Of a DNA stretch of 64,000 bases, positions 42,829-51,808 are shown piece after piece. Numbering within the stretch: position 1 is the first letter of the stretch; every line of letters begins with the position of its first letter. The stretch covers positions 5,146,001 to 5,210,000 of the forward strand of contig NZ_CP022743.1 in assembly GCF_002257585.1 (NCBI RefSeq), given 5' to 3'. Below the pieces are notes generated by a model. That model did no database searches. It was not told the origin of the DNA and saw nothing but the letters and a program-made list of their open reading frames with translations. The translations under genes were made by a program, and so were the position numbers. This DNA comes from Mucilaginibacter xinganensis (lineage in GTDB: Bacteria; Bacteroidota; Bacteroidia; Sphingobacteriales; Sphingobacteriaceae).

Positions 42829-45237
42829 TTATTTTTTGATAAAGATTTTGGCTATTCCTTTGAAGAAAGTACGGTACCCGGTTTTAGCAACATTTTCAGT
42901 ATAACCATAGCTGTAAGCCTGACCATACCCCTGGCCGTACCCCTGCCCATACCCCTGCTGCAATATCCCTCTTGGCTTTAATCCATTGAATATGATATTT
43001 AAATTATTAAGCTCATCATTGATGTAAATCTCATCAATCATTTTTAAGTACATTTTTGGTGTATAATGATGACGGACAATATAAAGGCAAACATCAGCGT
43101 AGGTATTGAGTAGTTTAGCGTCAGTAACCAAACCGGCCGGAGGTGAATCTATCAGGATGTAGTCAAAGTCGGCTTTTAGTTCATTGATCAAAATATCTAA
43201 TTTTTTATTTAAGATCAGTTCAGTAGGGTTTGATGGTATTGCTCCTGACGGAAGAATATATAAGTTTGGAATTTCGGCCAAAGGTTGTATGATGTCATTA
43301 ACGGAAGCCATTCCGGCTAAATATTCTGCAATCCCATCACCACCGGGCATATTCAGCATTTTGCGAAACTTAGGCTTGCGCAAATCCAATTCAAGCAGGG
43401 CTACCTTTTTATTTGCCAGGGTGAGGGTTATTGCCAGGTTGATAGCCATAAAGCTCTTTCCTTCGCCTGATATGGAGGAGGTCATAAGGATCACCTTATT
43501 ATCGTCATGAATCCCAAGGTTCCCTAAAGACGTACGAAGCGACCTGAATTGTTCGGCAATCACGGTTCTGTTGCCATCCCTGATCACTATCGGCTCATTT
43601 CCGGGATCAAACAAGATCTCGGCAATTACCGGAACGTTAGTGGCGCGTTCAATGTCTGAACGGAAAAGCACCAGGCGGCTGTAAACCTCGCGGATAAGCA
43701 CAAAGAATATTGCCGCAAAAGCACCGATAACTAAAGAAATAAGGTAGATGTTACTTGCAACCGGCTTTATTGGAGTGGGATTACTTTCGGCAGCATCAAC
43801 AATACGGCTGTCGGCCACGGTTGAAGCCAATGATAATTGTGTCTCTTCGCGTTTTTGAAGTAAAAATGTATAAATGCCGCTTTTAATAAACTGCTCCCTG
43901 CTGATTTCCAGTAATGCCCGTTCTTTTTTTGGAACCTGTTTTAATGATGTGGTGAGCCTGTTATTATCGGCCTGTAGCTGAATGCGGGATGCTAACAAAT
44001 TTTGACGAATGGTACGAACATTCTCAAGAATACTTGGCTTAAGCTGCGCAATCTGCGTTTTTATTTCTATGATAGATGGTGAATTCTCCCCCGAAATCTT
44101 TCGCAACCTGTCTAACTGAAGATCCTCGTCATAAAGCTTTAAAAGCAGTTGTGATAACAACGGATCTGTAATTATCGCAGTTCCTGGCACCACACCCGGG
44201 TTATCGGCTTTTCGAACGATATATTTTTCAACCTGATCAAGCACAGATAACTGAATATTAATTTCATTAATTTTAAGATCGCTGGCCTGAACGCTCGACA
44301 AAAACAATTTACCTTCTTCAGAAACATCAACAATATCCTCTTTCGTTTTATACTGTTGGATATCCCCTTCTACCTTAGAAAGCTCACCCGTAACTATCTT
44401 AAGCCTGTCTTCTAAAAAGGCAAGCGTTTGAGCCGAAATTGTATTTTTGTCTTCAATTCCGTTTTTACTGTAAATATTTATCAGATTATTTAAGATGCTC
44501 TCTGCCCGTTCCGGGTTCTGATCTACAAAATTTAATGTAATAACAGAAGATTGCTTTGAATTAGCGCTTAAAGTAAACGAACCGGAGAGGCTTTTAGCTA
44601 CAGCCTTTACCGATTTTAAGAGAAGGAAAAAAGGATGCTTTTCCTGATTTTGCGGCGGAGCATTTGTTGTAGTGTCTGACCGTGTTATCTGAAAAATGCC
44701 ATAGGGCGTACTCACGGGAATATTTAAAGCATAGTTTTTCCCTTCCATTTTAACAACGCCCTGTGCTGGTAAGTACTCAAACGGAATGGGATGGGAAGCA
44801 TTCTTAATCTTATCCGGATATAGTGCAATAAAATTAACCGGGGAGGATGGAAATGATAAAATGTCTCGTACCTGGCCTTTTTGGTAAATTTGGGCATATA
44901 ACCCCATATTTTTTACTACCTGGCGCATTAAGGAATGTGATTTTAATACTACAAGTTCATTTTCGACATTTTTTTTTGAACTTGAGATATTTAAAGATTC
45001 TAATACATTGGAACCAGGCTCACTGCTTTTATCATCCTTTAATACAATAGATGCGCTGGCTTCATAAATAGGTGTTTGATAATGGAGATATACCCAGCCG
45101 CCAATAACTGACAGCGCAAATGTCAATAAGAAAACAGGCCAGTAGGGTAAATACCGGTGCGCAATACTTATAAAAAAGTTCTTTGATTCGTCAAGCTCAA
45201 TAGACTCTGAACTTTCCTTCTTTCGGGTGTTGGTCAT
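42829..45237 (-). CDS. wzc: Wzc-like polysaccharide copolymerase/tyrosine autokinase
   Basis: An 802-residue BY-kinase that controls chain length and export. One transmembrane helix lies near residues 34-52 (YWPVFLLTFALSVIGGWVYL) and a second near residues 495-515. The long periplasmic stretch between is coiled-coil-rich. The cytoplasmic kinase has Walker A GEGKS (591-595), the Walker A' LLELDLRKP and Walker B DYILIDSPPA. The C-terminus carries the Tyr cluster with three direct copies of a QGYG unit, the autophosphorylation tail. It is second in the operon, 15 bp after wza. Confidence 0.94.
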   Translation of the reverse strand: MTNTRKKESSESIELDESKNFFISIAHRYLPYWPVFLLTFALSVIGGWVYLHYQTPIYEASASIVLKDDKSSEPGSNVLESLNISSSKKNVENELVVLKSHSLMRQVVKNMGLYAQIYQKGQVRDILSFPSSPVNFIALYPDKIKNASHPIPFEYLPAQGVVKMEGKNYALNIPVSTPYGIFQITRSDTTTNAPPQNQEKHPFFLLLKSVKAVAKSLSGSFTLSANSKQSSVITLNFVDQNPERAESILNNLINIYSKNGIEDKNTISAQTLAFLEDRLKIVTGELSKVEGDIQQYKTKEDIVDVSEEGKLFLSSVQASDLKINEINIQLSVLDQVEKYIVRKADNPGVVPGTAIITDPLLSQLLLKLYDEDLQLDRLRKISGENSPSIIEIKTQIAQLKPSILENVRTIRQNLLASRIQLQADNNRLTTSLKQVPKKERALLEISREQFIKSGIYTFLLQKREETQLSLASTVADSRIVDAAESNPTPIKPVASNIYLISLVIGAFAAIFFVLIREVYSRLVLFRSDIERATNVPVIAEILFDPGNEPIVIRDGNRTVIAEQFRSLRTSLGNLGIHDDNKVILMTSSISGEGKSFMAINLAITLTLANKKVALLELDLRKPKFRKMLNMPGGDGIAEYLAGMASVNDIIQPLAEIPNLYILPSGAIPSNPTELILNKKLDILINELKADFDYILIDSPPAGLVTDAKLLNTYADVCLYIVRHHYTPKMYLKMIDEIYINDELNNLNIIFNGLKPRGILQQGYGQGYGQGYGQAYSYGYTENVAKTGYRTFFKGIAKIFIKK
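42921..42956. repeat. three 12-bp tandem repeats coding the Wzc tyrosine tail
   Basis: Three near-identical 12-base units (GACCATACCCCT, GGCCGTACCCCT, GCCCATACCCCT) encode QGYG or close variants on the minus strand. Copy number could vary by slippage and would change the number of phosphorylatable tyrosines. Confidence 0.8.
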
Positions 45238-45252
45238 TAATAGGGGTATTAT

Positions 45253-46062
45253 CTATCGATGGAGGGCAAAAGTTAATATAAGGGTAAGTACCGATAAGGC
45301 ACTTAGCGCAATCGGAAGCACCTGGGTACTGCGGTCAGTTAATCCCGCTTTAGCATTGTTAGGCGTAACGTAAACAATGTCTTCATTTTGCAGGTAATAA
45401 AAATCTTTATCAAACATCTGATCATTGTTGAGGCTAAAACGCTTGTAAATCAATTTATCCCCGCTGGAACGAATCAACAATACGTTGTCCCGTTTACCGT
45501 AGGGCGTTAGATCGCCGGCCAAACCGAGTGCTTCGGGAAGCGTAATCTTTTCATTGGGAACTGGAATAACGCCTGGGCGGGCAACTTCACCAAGCACGGT
45601 TATTTTGTAGTTGAGAATGCGCACCGTAACAATCGGATCCAGCGCAATTTTTTTATCAATCAATTCCTTCGTTATTGCCGTTGCTAATTCCTCCTTGCTT
45701 AATTCATTGGCTTTAATTTTGCCTATGAGCGGCAAGGTAATAGTTCCATTTTCATCAACCAGGTAACCACTGATGGGACCGCCCGCTGAACCACCGCCTG
45801 ACGAAGCTGCGCTGGCTGCAGACGAGCCATTTGCCGCATTTAAAACAGCCATTGCCTGCACATCCAAACTTATTATAGTGATTTGAAGCAAATCATTTTT
45901 ATTGATCTTAAATAATTTGGGCGTAGCTTTAATTTGAATGGTGGTATCTCTTGGAATGTTGTTGAAGTACACCAACTTTTTACTGTTTACGCATGAATTT
46001 AAAGTTGATAATATTATATATCCTATGAAAAGAAGGGATAAGTGAGGTTTTACTTGTTTCAT
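45253..46062 (-). CDS. wza: polysaccharide export lipoprotein Wza
   Basis: A 269-residue outer-membrane export protein. The lipoprotein signal is KPHLSLLFIGYIILSTLNSC (Cys24). The PES domain holds LFKINKNDLLQITIISLDVQ and GYLVDENGTITLPLIGKIKA, and the SLBB-type part has ITVLGEVARPGVIPVPNEKI. The C-terminal helix LPIALSALSVLTLILTFAL would span the outer membrane as in Wza. An unusual Ser/Gly/Ala-rich insert (SSAASAASSGGGSAGG) separates the first strands. It is the first gene of the operon, downstream of the promoter near 46123. Confidence 0.92.
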   Translation of the reverse strand: MKQVKPHLSLLFIGYIILSTLNSCVNSKKLVYFNNIPRDTTIQIKATPKLFKINKNDLLQITIISLDVQAMAVLNAANGSSAASAASSGGGSAGGPISGYLVDENGTITLPLIGKIKANELSKEELATAITKELIDKKIALDPIVTVRILNYKITVLGEVARPGVIPVPNEKITLPEALGLAGDLTPYGKRDNVLLIRSSGDKLIYKRFSLNNDQMFDKDFYYLQNEDIVYVTPNNAKAGLTDRSTQVLPIALSALSVLTLILTFALHR

Positions 46063-46079
46063 ATAGCTTCGCTGATCTC

Positions 46080-46104
46080 AGTCACAAAATATTAATTTGT
46101 GACT
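46080..46104. promoter_or_regulatory. inverted repeat in the exopolysaccharide operon leader
   Basis: AGTCACAAA (46080-46088) and TTTGTGACT (46096-46104) form a perfect 9-bp stem with a 7-base loop, between the predicted start of transcription (about 46116) and the wza start codon. It could be a pause or attenuation hairpin for the UpxY protein, or a protein-binding site. On the minus strand no U run follows it. Confidence 0.5.
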
Positions 46105-46122
46105 AAGTTTTTTTAGCAATTG

Positions 46123-46130
46123 CAAATATA
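46123..46130 (-). promoter_or_regulatory. -7 element (TATATTTG) of the exopolysaccharide operon
   Basis: The minus strand reads TATATTTG, a match to TAnnTTTG, with an ATTG at the expected -33 distance (19-base spacing). It gives a leader of about 55 nt before wza. Confidence 0.55.
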
Positions 46131-46989
46131 TAATTTCAAAGTTACGGTGCAATTTGTTTCAAATATTCTAATAAAATTAATTTTCAGAGTAAAAAAAAAG
46201 CTATTAATTGTGTTTTTTTTACAAAAAGCATAAATATTGAAAAATATAATTATATTAACGAAATCGATTACAATACTTCTTTATTACGCTATTATACCAA
46301 CAAATTGATTAGTAAACCAGCAGAGTTTCTTGACGTATCATTTAGCCGTAAATTCTTAGAGATGTTGAAATACGGACTCCATACTTTTGTTATGATTTTA
46401 ATTCTCCTGTTTCCGGTCCCAAATCATTATTATTAATCAAATAATTGCCGGTTAAAGGTAATTTTTAAATTATTTGCGCTCTTACGTTAACTGCTTTATT
46501 AAAGTTTCAATTAAATTGAAAAATATTGCCTCTTTATGTGCAAAAATTCTTTTTGTATTAGTTGTGCCAGCCTTATATAAATATAACATCTTCCTTTTTT
46601 TAACTATTTGTAACAAACATAAAATGCTTCTTAAATACATACAAAAATGACTGCAAACCACAAACGTATTGTCTTCCAGCCGCTTAATCTAAACACACAG
46701 TAATCGCTAGCGAATTAATAATTATTTTTATTAATTTTTCAGGGGATAAATAAAGTCTCCGACGGGTAGGAATTCCGCAATGATAATAAACTCCTGATAT
46801 TTGGTTTTTTTAAATTATTTTAGATTTTTAATAACGCTGGGGTTGAAAGTATAGCATCATCTATTTTTTTCTATTTCCTGTACTATCTTAAACCCTCAAA
46901 AAACAGTGATATGGTAAATAAACACAACCCATCTGTGTTACCCGCAAACAATAAATAAACCTAATAGTAGATATAAATAAGATACTGGC
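46131..46989. other. long AT-rich intergenic region between exopolysaccharide locus and GH32
   Basis: Almost 860 bases with no open frame of conviction on either strand. The composition is much richer in A and T than the flanking genes, with several homopolymer runs. It holds divergent regulatory DNA for wza and the GH32 gene. Only the wza promoter at its left edge was recognised; no tRNA, repeat or transposon end was seen. Confidence 0.6.
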
Positions 46990-48525
46990 ATGAACAAGGT
47001 GAAAATTTTAACTGTAATACTTGTTTCCCTGGCACTAACATCTTTTGCCCAGGAAAAGGTCGTCCCAACCCCTCAATGGAGGCCCGCTTATCACTTCTCT
47101 CCCCCTGCTAACTGGACTAATGATCCAAACGGATTGATTTATTTAAACGGGGTCTTCCATTTGTACTATCAGCACAACCCTTTTGAAAATAAATGGGGAC
47201 ACATGAGCTGGGGACATGCAACAAGTAAGGATTTGGTTACCTGGAAAAATTTACCGGTGGCTATTCCGGAAGCTGTAAGTAAAGATACCGTCACCTGGAT
47301 CTACTCCGGCTCCGCCGTTCTTGATAAAAACAACAGCAGCGGCTTCGGCAAAAACGGGAGGGGCCCACTGGTAGCCATCTTTACTGCCGATCAACCCAAA
47401 CAGCATAAAGAATCGCAGTTTATTGGCTATAGCAATGATGGCGGATTGAGCTACAAAATGTATGCGCATAATCCGGTCATCGACTTAAACATGCGTGATT
47501 TCAGGGACCCTAACGTGTTTTGGTACGCACCCGCCAAAAAGTGGATCATGACTGTTTCTATGGTTGATGATCATTTGGTGCGGTTTTACGGATCGGAAAA
47601 TTTAAAGGACTGGACAAAGCTAAGCGACTTTGGGCCGGCAGGCTTCACAAAAAATGGGTGGGAATGCCCGTCGTTATTGCCATTGGCTGTGGATGGAAAT
47701 CCTGCGAATATTAAATGGGTTCTGTTTGTATCAGCCGGTGGAGATCATGGCCCATTCATGCAGTATTTTGTTGGTGATTTTGACGGGGTTACTTTCAAAA
47801 GCGACTATGCCAATGATAAGGTGCTGACTGTTGACTACGGCGATGCGTTTTATGCAGCTATAGCCTGGCGCGATGCCCCCCAAAACAAAAAAATATTGTT
47901 GGGCTGGCTGCAAAGCGGGAAACCTGAAACTTATCCATGGAAAGGGCAAATGTCCATCCCGCATGATCTGTCGTTAAAAACAAGCCCGGATGGTTTAATA
48001 CTTCAGCAATTACCATCTGCAATAGTTACCAACGCACTGGCAAAGTATGCTGCCGGGAAGGTGCTTGTAAAAAAGAATTTAAACTTAAATGCATCTGCTA
48101 TAAAATTATCCGGCCGCAACAGGTTTAATAAAAACGCCTATTGGATTGACGCCGCGTTCAGTATTAATGATTCAAAGATAACCGGCTTTAACGTTACAGA
48201 AAAACCAGGTTCGGGCAGGACGGTGACAGTTGGTTATGATGCCGAAAAGGAGGTGCTTTTTGTAGATTGTACAGGTTCTGAAAAGGCCAACAAATCGCCC
48301 GAACACCTGGTACAAACAGCACCAATGAAAGCAGTTAACGGACTGGTAAACATCAAATTATTACTTGACAAATCATCGCTTGAAGTTTTTGGCAACAACG
48401 GAGAACGGGTAATCTCTACAATGATCTACCCGGATAAGGATGCCACCGGGCTTTCTGTTTTTTCGGATGGAAAAGCAACTGTTAAACTTTTGAAAATTTG
48501 GGATATGGCGCTAAAAGGTAATTAA
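46990..48525 (+). CDS. glycoside hydrolase family 32 beta-fructosidase (levanase/invertase type), secreted
   Basis: A 511-residue enzyme that hydrolyses beta-fructosidic bonds of sucrose, inulin or levan. MNKVKILTVILVSLALTSFA is a Sec signal peptide cut before Gln21. The catalytic triad is clear: nucleophile Asp45 in NWTNDPNG, Asp173 in FRDPNVF (transition-state stabiliser), and the acid/base Glu225 in the GWECP block. The C-terminal half has a beta-sandwich (LLLDKSSLEVFGNNGERV). No SusCD pair, fructokinase or levan regulator lies beside it. It stands alone, convergent with the DUF3863 gene. Confidence 0.93.
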   Translation: MNKVKILTVILVSLALTSFAQEKVVPTPQWRPAYHFSPPANWTNDPNGLIYLNGVFHLYYQHNPFENKWGHMSWGHATSKDLVTWKNLPVAIPEAVSKDTVTWIYSGSAVLDKNNSSGFGKNGRGPLVAIFTADQPKQHKESQFIGYSNDGGLSYKMYAHNPVIDLNMRDFRDPNVFWYAPAKKWIMTVSMVDDHLVRFYGSENLKDWTKLSDFGPAGFTKNGWECPSLLPLAVDGNPANIKWVLFVSAGGDHGPFMQYFVGDFDGVTFKSDYANDKVLTVDYGDAFYAAIAWRDAPQNKKILLGWLQSGKPETYPWKGQMSIPHDLSLKTSPDGLILQQLPSAIVTNALAKYAAGKVLVKKNLNLNASAIKLSGRNRFNKNAYWIDAAFSINDSKITGFNVTEKPGSGRTVTVGYDAEKEVLFVDCTGSEKANKSPEHLVQTAPMKAVNGLVNIKLLLDKSSLEVFGNNGERVISTMIYPDKDATGLSVFSDGKATVKLLKIWDMALKGN

Positions 48526-48529
48526 TTGT

Positions 48530-48587
48530 AAAACAAGCAGCACGCCCGGTGCATTTCAGCTATTAACGCGCTCCTTGTTTTTTATTT
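48530..48587. terminator. possible terminator between convergent GH32 and DUF3863 genes
   Basis: AAAACAAG (48530-48537) pairs with CTTGTTTT (48574-48581), followed by T-rich sequence. The loop is long (36 bases), so the structure may be weaker than it looks. Confidence 0.45.
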
Positions 48588-48595
48588 TTATATCC

Positions 48596-50293
48596 TTATT
48601 TCCCTGTAACATCAGCCATATTCAAAACAATCTTGTTCTGCTGAGGCTTTAACCTGAATACGGAACCGTTGGAAGGCTTTGAGAAAGACCCACGGGTGGC
48701 CTTTAGTCGATAGCCGGTTTTTTCAAATCGGCTATTGATTTGCGCGGGGGTTATTTTAACAAAAGGCAAAACAGTCTTGTCGGCTGCATTTAAATCCAGA
48801 TACCAGTTACATAATGTTTTACCAGTAAAATTAATTTTAACTTGTGTTTCGGTAAAATCAAATTCTAATGCTCCGTCTGCATTTGTTAATGGCCACCGCA
48901 CATGCAGGGTACCATTAGCCTTATTGGTAAATTCAGGATTGCCACCTTTTAATAAAACCTCGTTCCCATCTTTTAAAACCTTGAAACGCAGCCCTGCAAT
49001 TTGGTTAGGCTTGCTCCAAATATAGCCATCAACAACAGGAAGCGTAAAAAATGTACACTCATTTGATGTAACTACCTGTGTTTCGTACACAGAAGGGAAT
49101 TTTTCATCGAAAAGGTGAATATCGCGGATGCGAAGACTGCCATTTTCCCATAACAAATTGATGCGGTAAAACCGACTATCATACCACGCGGTTTTTAAAT
49201 CACTGCCTTCTAAATCCTTGCTAACGGTAAAAGAAGTTGCAGGTGTAACCTTATATTTCTTTTTAAACCATAGTCCGGATTGTTCCATAGTTTCTACACG
49301 TATCTTATGCTCGTCCCGTAAGGTGGCCATTAAAGGCATCTGGATTTCCAGCCCTTTTGCCATTGCATCCCAGGTAAAGGAATTTTCCTGCCCGGCCTGG
49401 GTATAGTTAAAGCCAAGCGCTTTGTCGTCGGTAAACGATTTAAAGAACCAGTTCACCCATGTGGAGTCGCCTCCGCCGAATTTATAAACAGGCTCCAGCG
49501 TTACTACCCCCTGACGGGTTGTTCCTAGTCCATTATCATACTGGCGGATAGGATCGCTGCCAAGCATCCTGAAAATAGGTACCGGAATTTGATTTTCGGC
49601 ATGCTGGGCCGGCATATATGAGTTAATTTTGCTTGGATAATAAGCCTGGTTCCAATAGCCGCCCCATAGGGTGTAACCATCGGTACCGTATTGATCCTTA
49701 CAATTTGCAGACGCCACGATATGATATTTTTTGTACATGTAATTAAGGCTGTAGGCATCAATAAACCATGATGCAACCGATTTTGGATAATACCCAAAGA
49801 TCTTTTGAAAGTCTTTCATGTAAACATCTATCAGCTTTTCACGCTCCTTTGGGGTATATCCGGTAGAAAACCCGATATTCGCCCGCCAGTCCCACGGATA
49901 ACGTCCGCGCCACTTAAGCCCTGCATTTTCAACCAGCGGCTGCGGAATCTCCCACCATGCACCGATCTCAAATGAACCTTTTGGAAGGCCCGCCAACAGT
50001 ACCTGGTAGCGTTTATCAAGCAGCGCATCATACTGCAAAAGGAACGTGCCGCCAAGGTGGTATTTTTTCATTATCTCTACCTGCTTCACCACGGTTTGGT
50101 AAAGCACTTCTTCGGTTATCTGCGGGTCGCGCGGTTCAAGCAGGCGGATAAAATTTACGATGTTTACAATTTTGGGAGTAGTGTCCTGCGTTGCCTTGCC
50201 TGCTGCGGCTGATGACAACACACCTAAACAAATTACACTGCCCGCTGCAAAGGCGGCTAGCTTTTTAAATGCTATACGTTTTATTAATATCAT
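48596..50293 (-). CDS. secreted DUF3863/DUF3864 protein, putative carbohydrate-active enzyme
   Basis: A 565-residue exported protein. The ATG at 50293 starts MILIKRIAFKKLAAFAAGSV, a good signal peptide; an ATG at 50311 adds six residues. The N-terminal part (about residues 45-330) has NIVNFIRLLEPRDPQITEE, GGTFLLQYDALLD, FEIGAWWEIPQPLVE and KSVASWFIDAYSLNYM, the DUF3863 pattern, which resembles the catalytic barrel of polysaccharide-deacetylase or GH57-like enzymes. The C-terminal part is beta-rich (DUF3864-like). No biochemical function is known to me. The 162 bp upstream to the AraC gene hold no recognisable promoter. Confidence 0.75.
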   Translation of the reverse strand: MILIKRIAFKKLAAFAAGSVICLGVLSSAAAGKATQDTTPKIVNIVNFIRLLEPRDPQITEEVLYQTVVKQVEIMKKYHLGGTFLLQYDALLDKRYQVLLAGLPKGSFEIGAWWEIPQPLVENAGLKWRGRYPWDWRANIGFSTGYTPKEREKLIDVYMKDFQKIFGYYPKSVASWFIDAYSLNYMYKKYHIVASANCKDQYGTDGYTLWGGYWNQAYYPSKINSYMPAQHAENQIPVPIFRMLGSDPIRQYDNGLGTTRQGVVTLEPVYKFGGGDSTWVNWFFKSFTDDKALGFNYTQAGQENSFTWDAMAKGLEIQMPLMATLRDEHKIRVETMEQSGLWFKKKYKVTPATSFTVSKDLEGSDLKTAWYDSRFYRINLLWENGSLRIRDIHLFDEKFPSVYETQVVTSNECTFFTLPVVDGYIWSKPNQIAGLRFKVLKDGNEVLLKGGNPEFTNKANGTLHVRWPLTNADGALEFDFTETQVKINFTGKTLCNWYLDLNAADKTVLPFVKITPAQINSRFEKTGYRLKATRGSFSKPSNGSVFRLKPQQNKIVLNMADVTGK

Positions 50294-50473
50294 AATAAAT
50301 AATGGTGGCACTTATTATAAGGCCATGTTACGTGTTCACCAGGTTTTTATTGGTTTTTTTTAAAATTTACGGCTTACAGCAGGCTAAAGTAAATAACTAT
50401 TTGTAGCATACCGTCCTTAACAGTCTCCTCCCAAATGATATGAAAACAGCTGCATTTGTTTTTGGGATGAGGG

Positions 50474-51355
50474 TTACAGTCCCAATGCCCGTTTTCGGTA
50501 GTCAGTCGGCGTGATGCCGGTTTTTTCTTTAAACAGCTTAGTGAAGTAAAAATAGGTGTCAAAACCTAATAAATAGGCAATTTCTTTAACCGGCATTGTA
50601 GGGTTAGTTAGCAATTCTTTCGCCCGTTCAATCTTAAGCTGAATGTAGTATTGACCCGGCGATAAGCCGGTATATGCTTTGAAAATTTTTCGGAACCATG
50701 AATAGCCGACCTTCAATTCGTCAGCTGCCATCTCAGCCGAAAACCCTTTTTCGATATTAGCGCGGAACAATAAACGCGCCTTATTTATAATGATCTCTTT
50801 TCCTTCATGTCCGATGTCATTTTGCCGGGTAATGGCATGAAAGCTCCCCATCAGGTGAAGTGCGGCGCCGGCAATAAGCTGCTGATAGCCAGTAATTTCG
50901 TTCCTGGTTTGTTCAATTATAGTACTGAATAACGAAAAAATACTTTCTTGAAAACCAATGTAAAGGCAGGGATTACTTCTGGAGATAAACTTTTTTTTCG
51001 CCAGGTTATCTATGATCTCCCCTTCCAACCCTATCCAATATTCATCCCACCCGGTGTCCTTGCAGGGCTTATACCGGTGCCTTTCGCCGGGGAAAAGGAT
51101 AATGATCGTTCCGGCTTTTATTTCCTTACGGGCGCTGCTGTCCGATTCAAAAAACCCTTTGCCCCTGGTTATATAAATAACCTGATATTCATTAAGCACC
51201 CGCCCGTTATCCCAGTTAAAATAATAATGGGCGGGATGACTCGTTACCGGGTAAAGGCCTTCAGGCTCTACGTGCGTGCAGCCCGTATTTAAAACGCACA
51301 ACCCCCAGCTCTCATCCTCCTTGCTAACCGGCAGGTATTTGTAATAATTAATCAT
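50474..51355 (-). CDS. AraC-family regulator, likely of the rhamnose operon
   Basis: A 293-residue transcription factor. The N-terminal cupin-like sensor domain runs from about 20 to 160 (HYYFNWDNGRVLNEYQVIYI, AGTIIILFPGERHRYKPCKD), and the C-terminal two-HTH domain from about 190 to 290 with GFSAEMAADELKVGYSWFRK, LTNPTMPVKEIAYLLGFDTY and FYFTKLFKEKTGITPTDYRK. It is divergent from rhaI, which suggests it senses rhamnose or a downstream sugar and activates that operon, but the ligand is inferred from position only. Confidence 0.9.
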   Translation of the reverse strand: MINYYKYLPVSKEDESWGLCVLNTGCTHVEPEGLYPVTSHPAHYYFNWDNGRVLNEYQVIYITRGKGFFESDSSARKEIKAGTIIILFPGERHRYKPCKDTGWDEYWIGLEGEIIDNLAKKKFISRSNPCLYIGFQESIFSLFSTIIEQTRNEITGYQQLIAGAALHLMGSFHAITRQNDIGHEGKEIIINKARLLFRANIEKGFSAEMAADELKVGYSWFRKIFKAYTGLSPGQYYIQLKIERAKELLTNPTMPVKEIAYLLGFDTYFYFTKLFKEKTGITPTDYRKRALGL

Positions 51356-51808
51356 CTCTGTTTTAAATTAATTATGAATGGGATAAACAACACTTTTCAG
51401 CCTGGCATATTTATCCTAAGCCAATCTAATTTGGTTGCGTCTGTATTACCGGAAATTAACGCCCGCTAAAATAACGTTTCGGCATTAAAAAAATACAAAT
51501 TCTGATAACGCCAGTTGGTTTGTGATACGCTATCGTACTTTAACCGGACATGCTTCAAACACTATTGTTGCCCGTGACAGACAGGGACAGTTAAATAAAT
51601 ACTTCGGTTTATACTTGCATTAATCTTTTATAAAACCAATTTCTAAATATGCAGCCTGTTGCTGATATCTTCCATTTTTTTGGCAGCTTTACTTCAGATA
51701 CATTGTATATTCACCATAAAGAACAAATCTTTACAGCAGCTTCGCAATAAGCAGGTAGTTAGCAATCGTTTTTATAAAGACCACTAAAACCAATATAACC
51801 AATAAATT
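51356..51808. other. divergent intergenic region, araC-type regulator and rhaI
   Basis: The 453 bases hold the promoters of both divergent genes. No strong TAnnTTTG element was recognised; TATACTTG near 51613 is the nearest plus-strand match. An operator of the AraC regulator is expected here, but no clear direct repeat was found by eye. Confidence 0.5.

Noticed and set aside
46080..46104. plus-strand terminator at the wza leader inverted repeat
   Set aside because: A T run follows on the plus strand, but no plus-strand gene lies upstream. The position within the minus-strand leader makes a regulatory role more likely.
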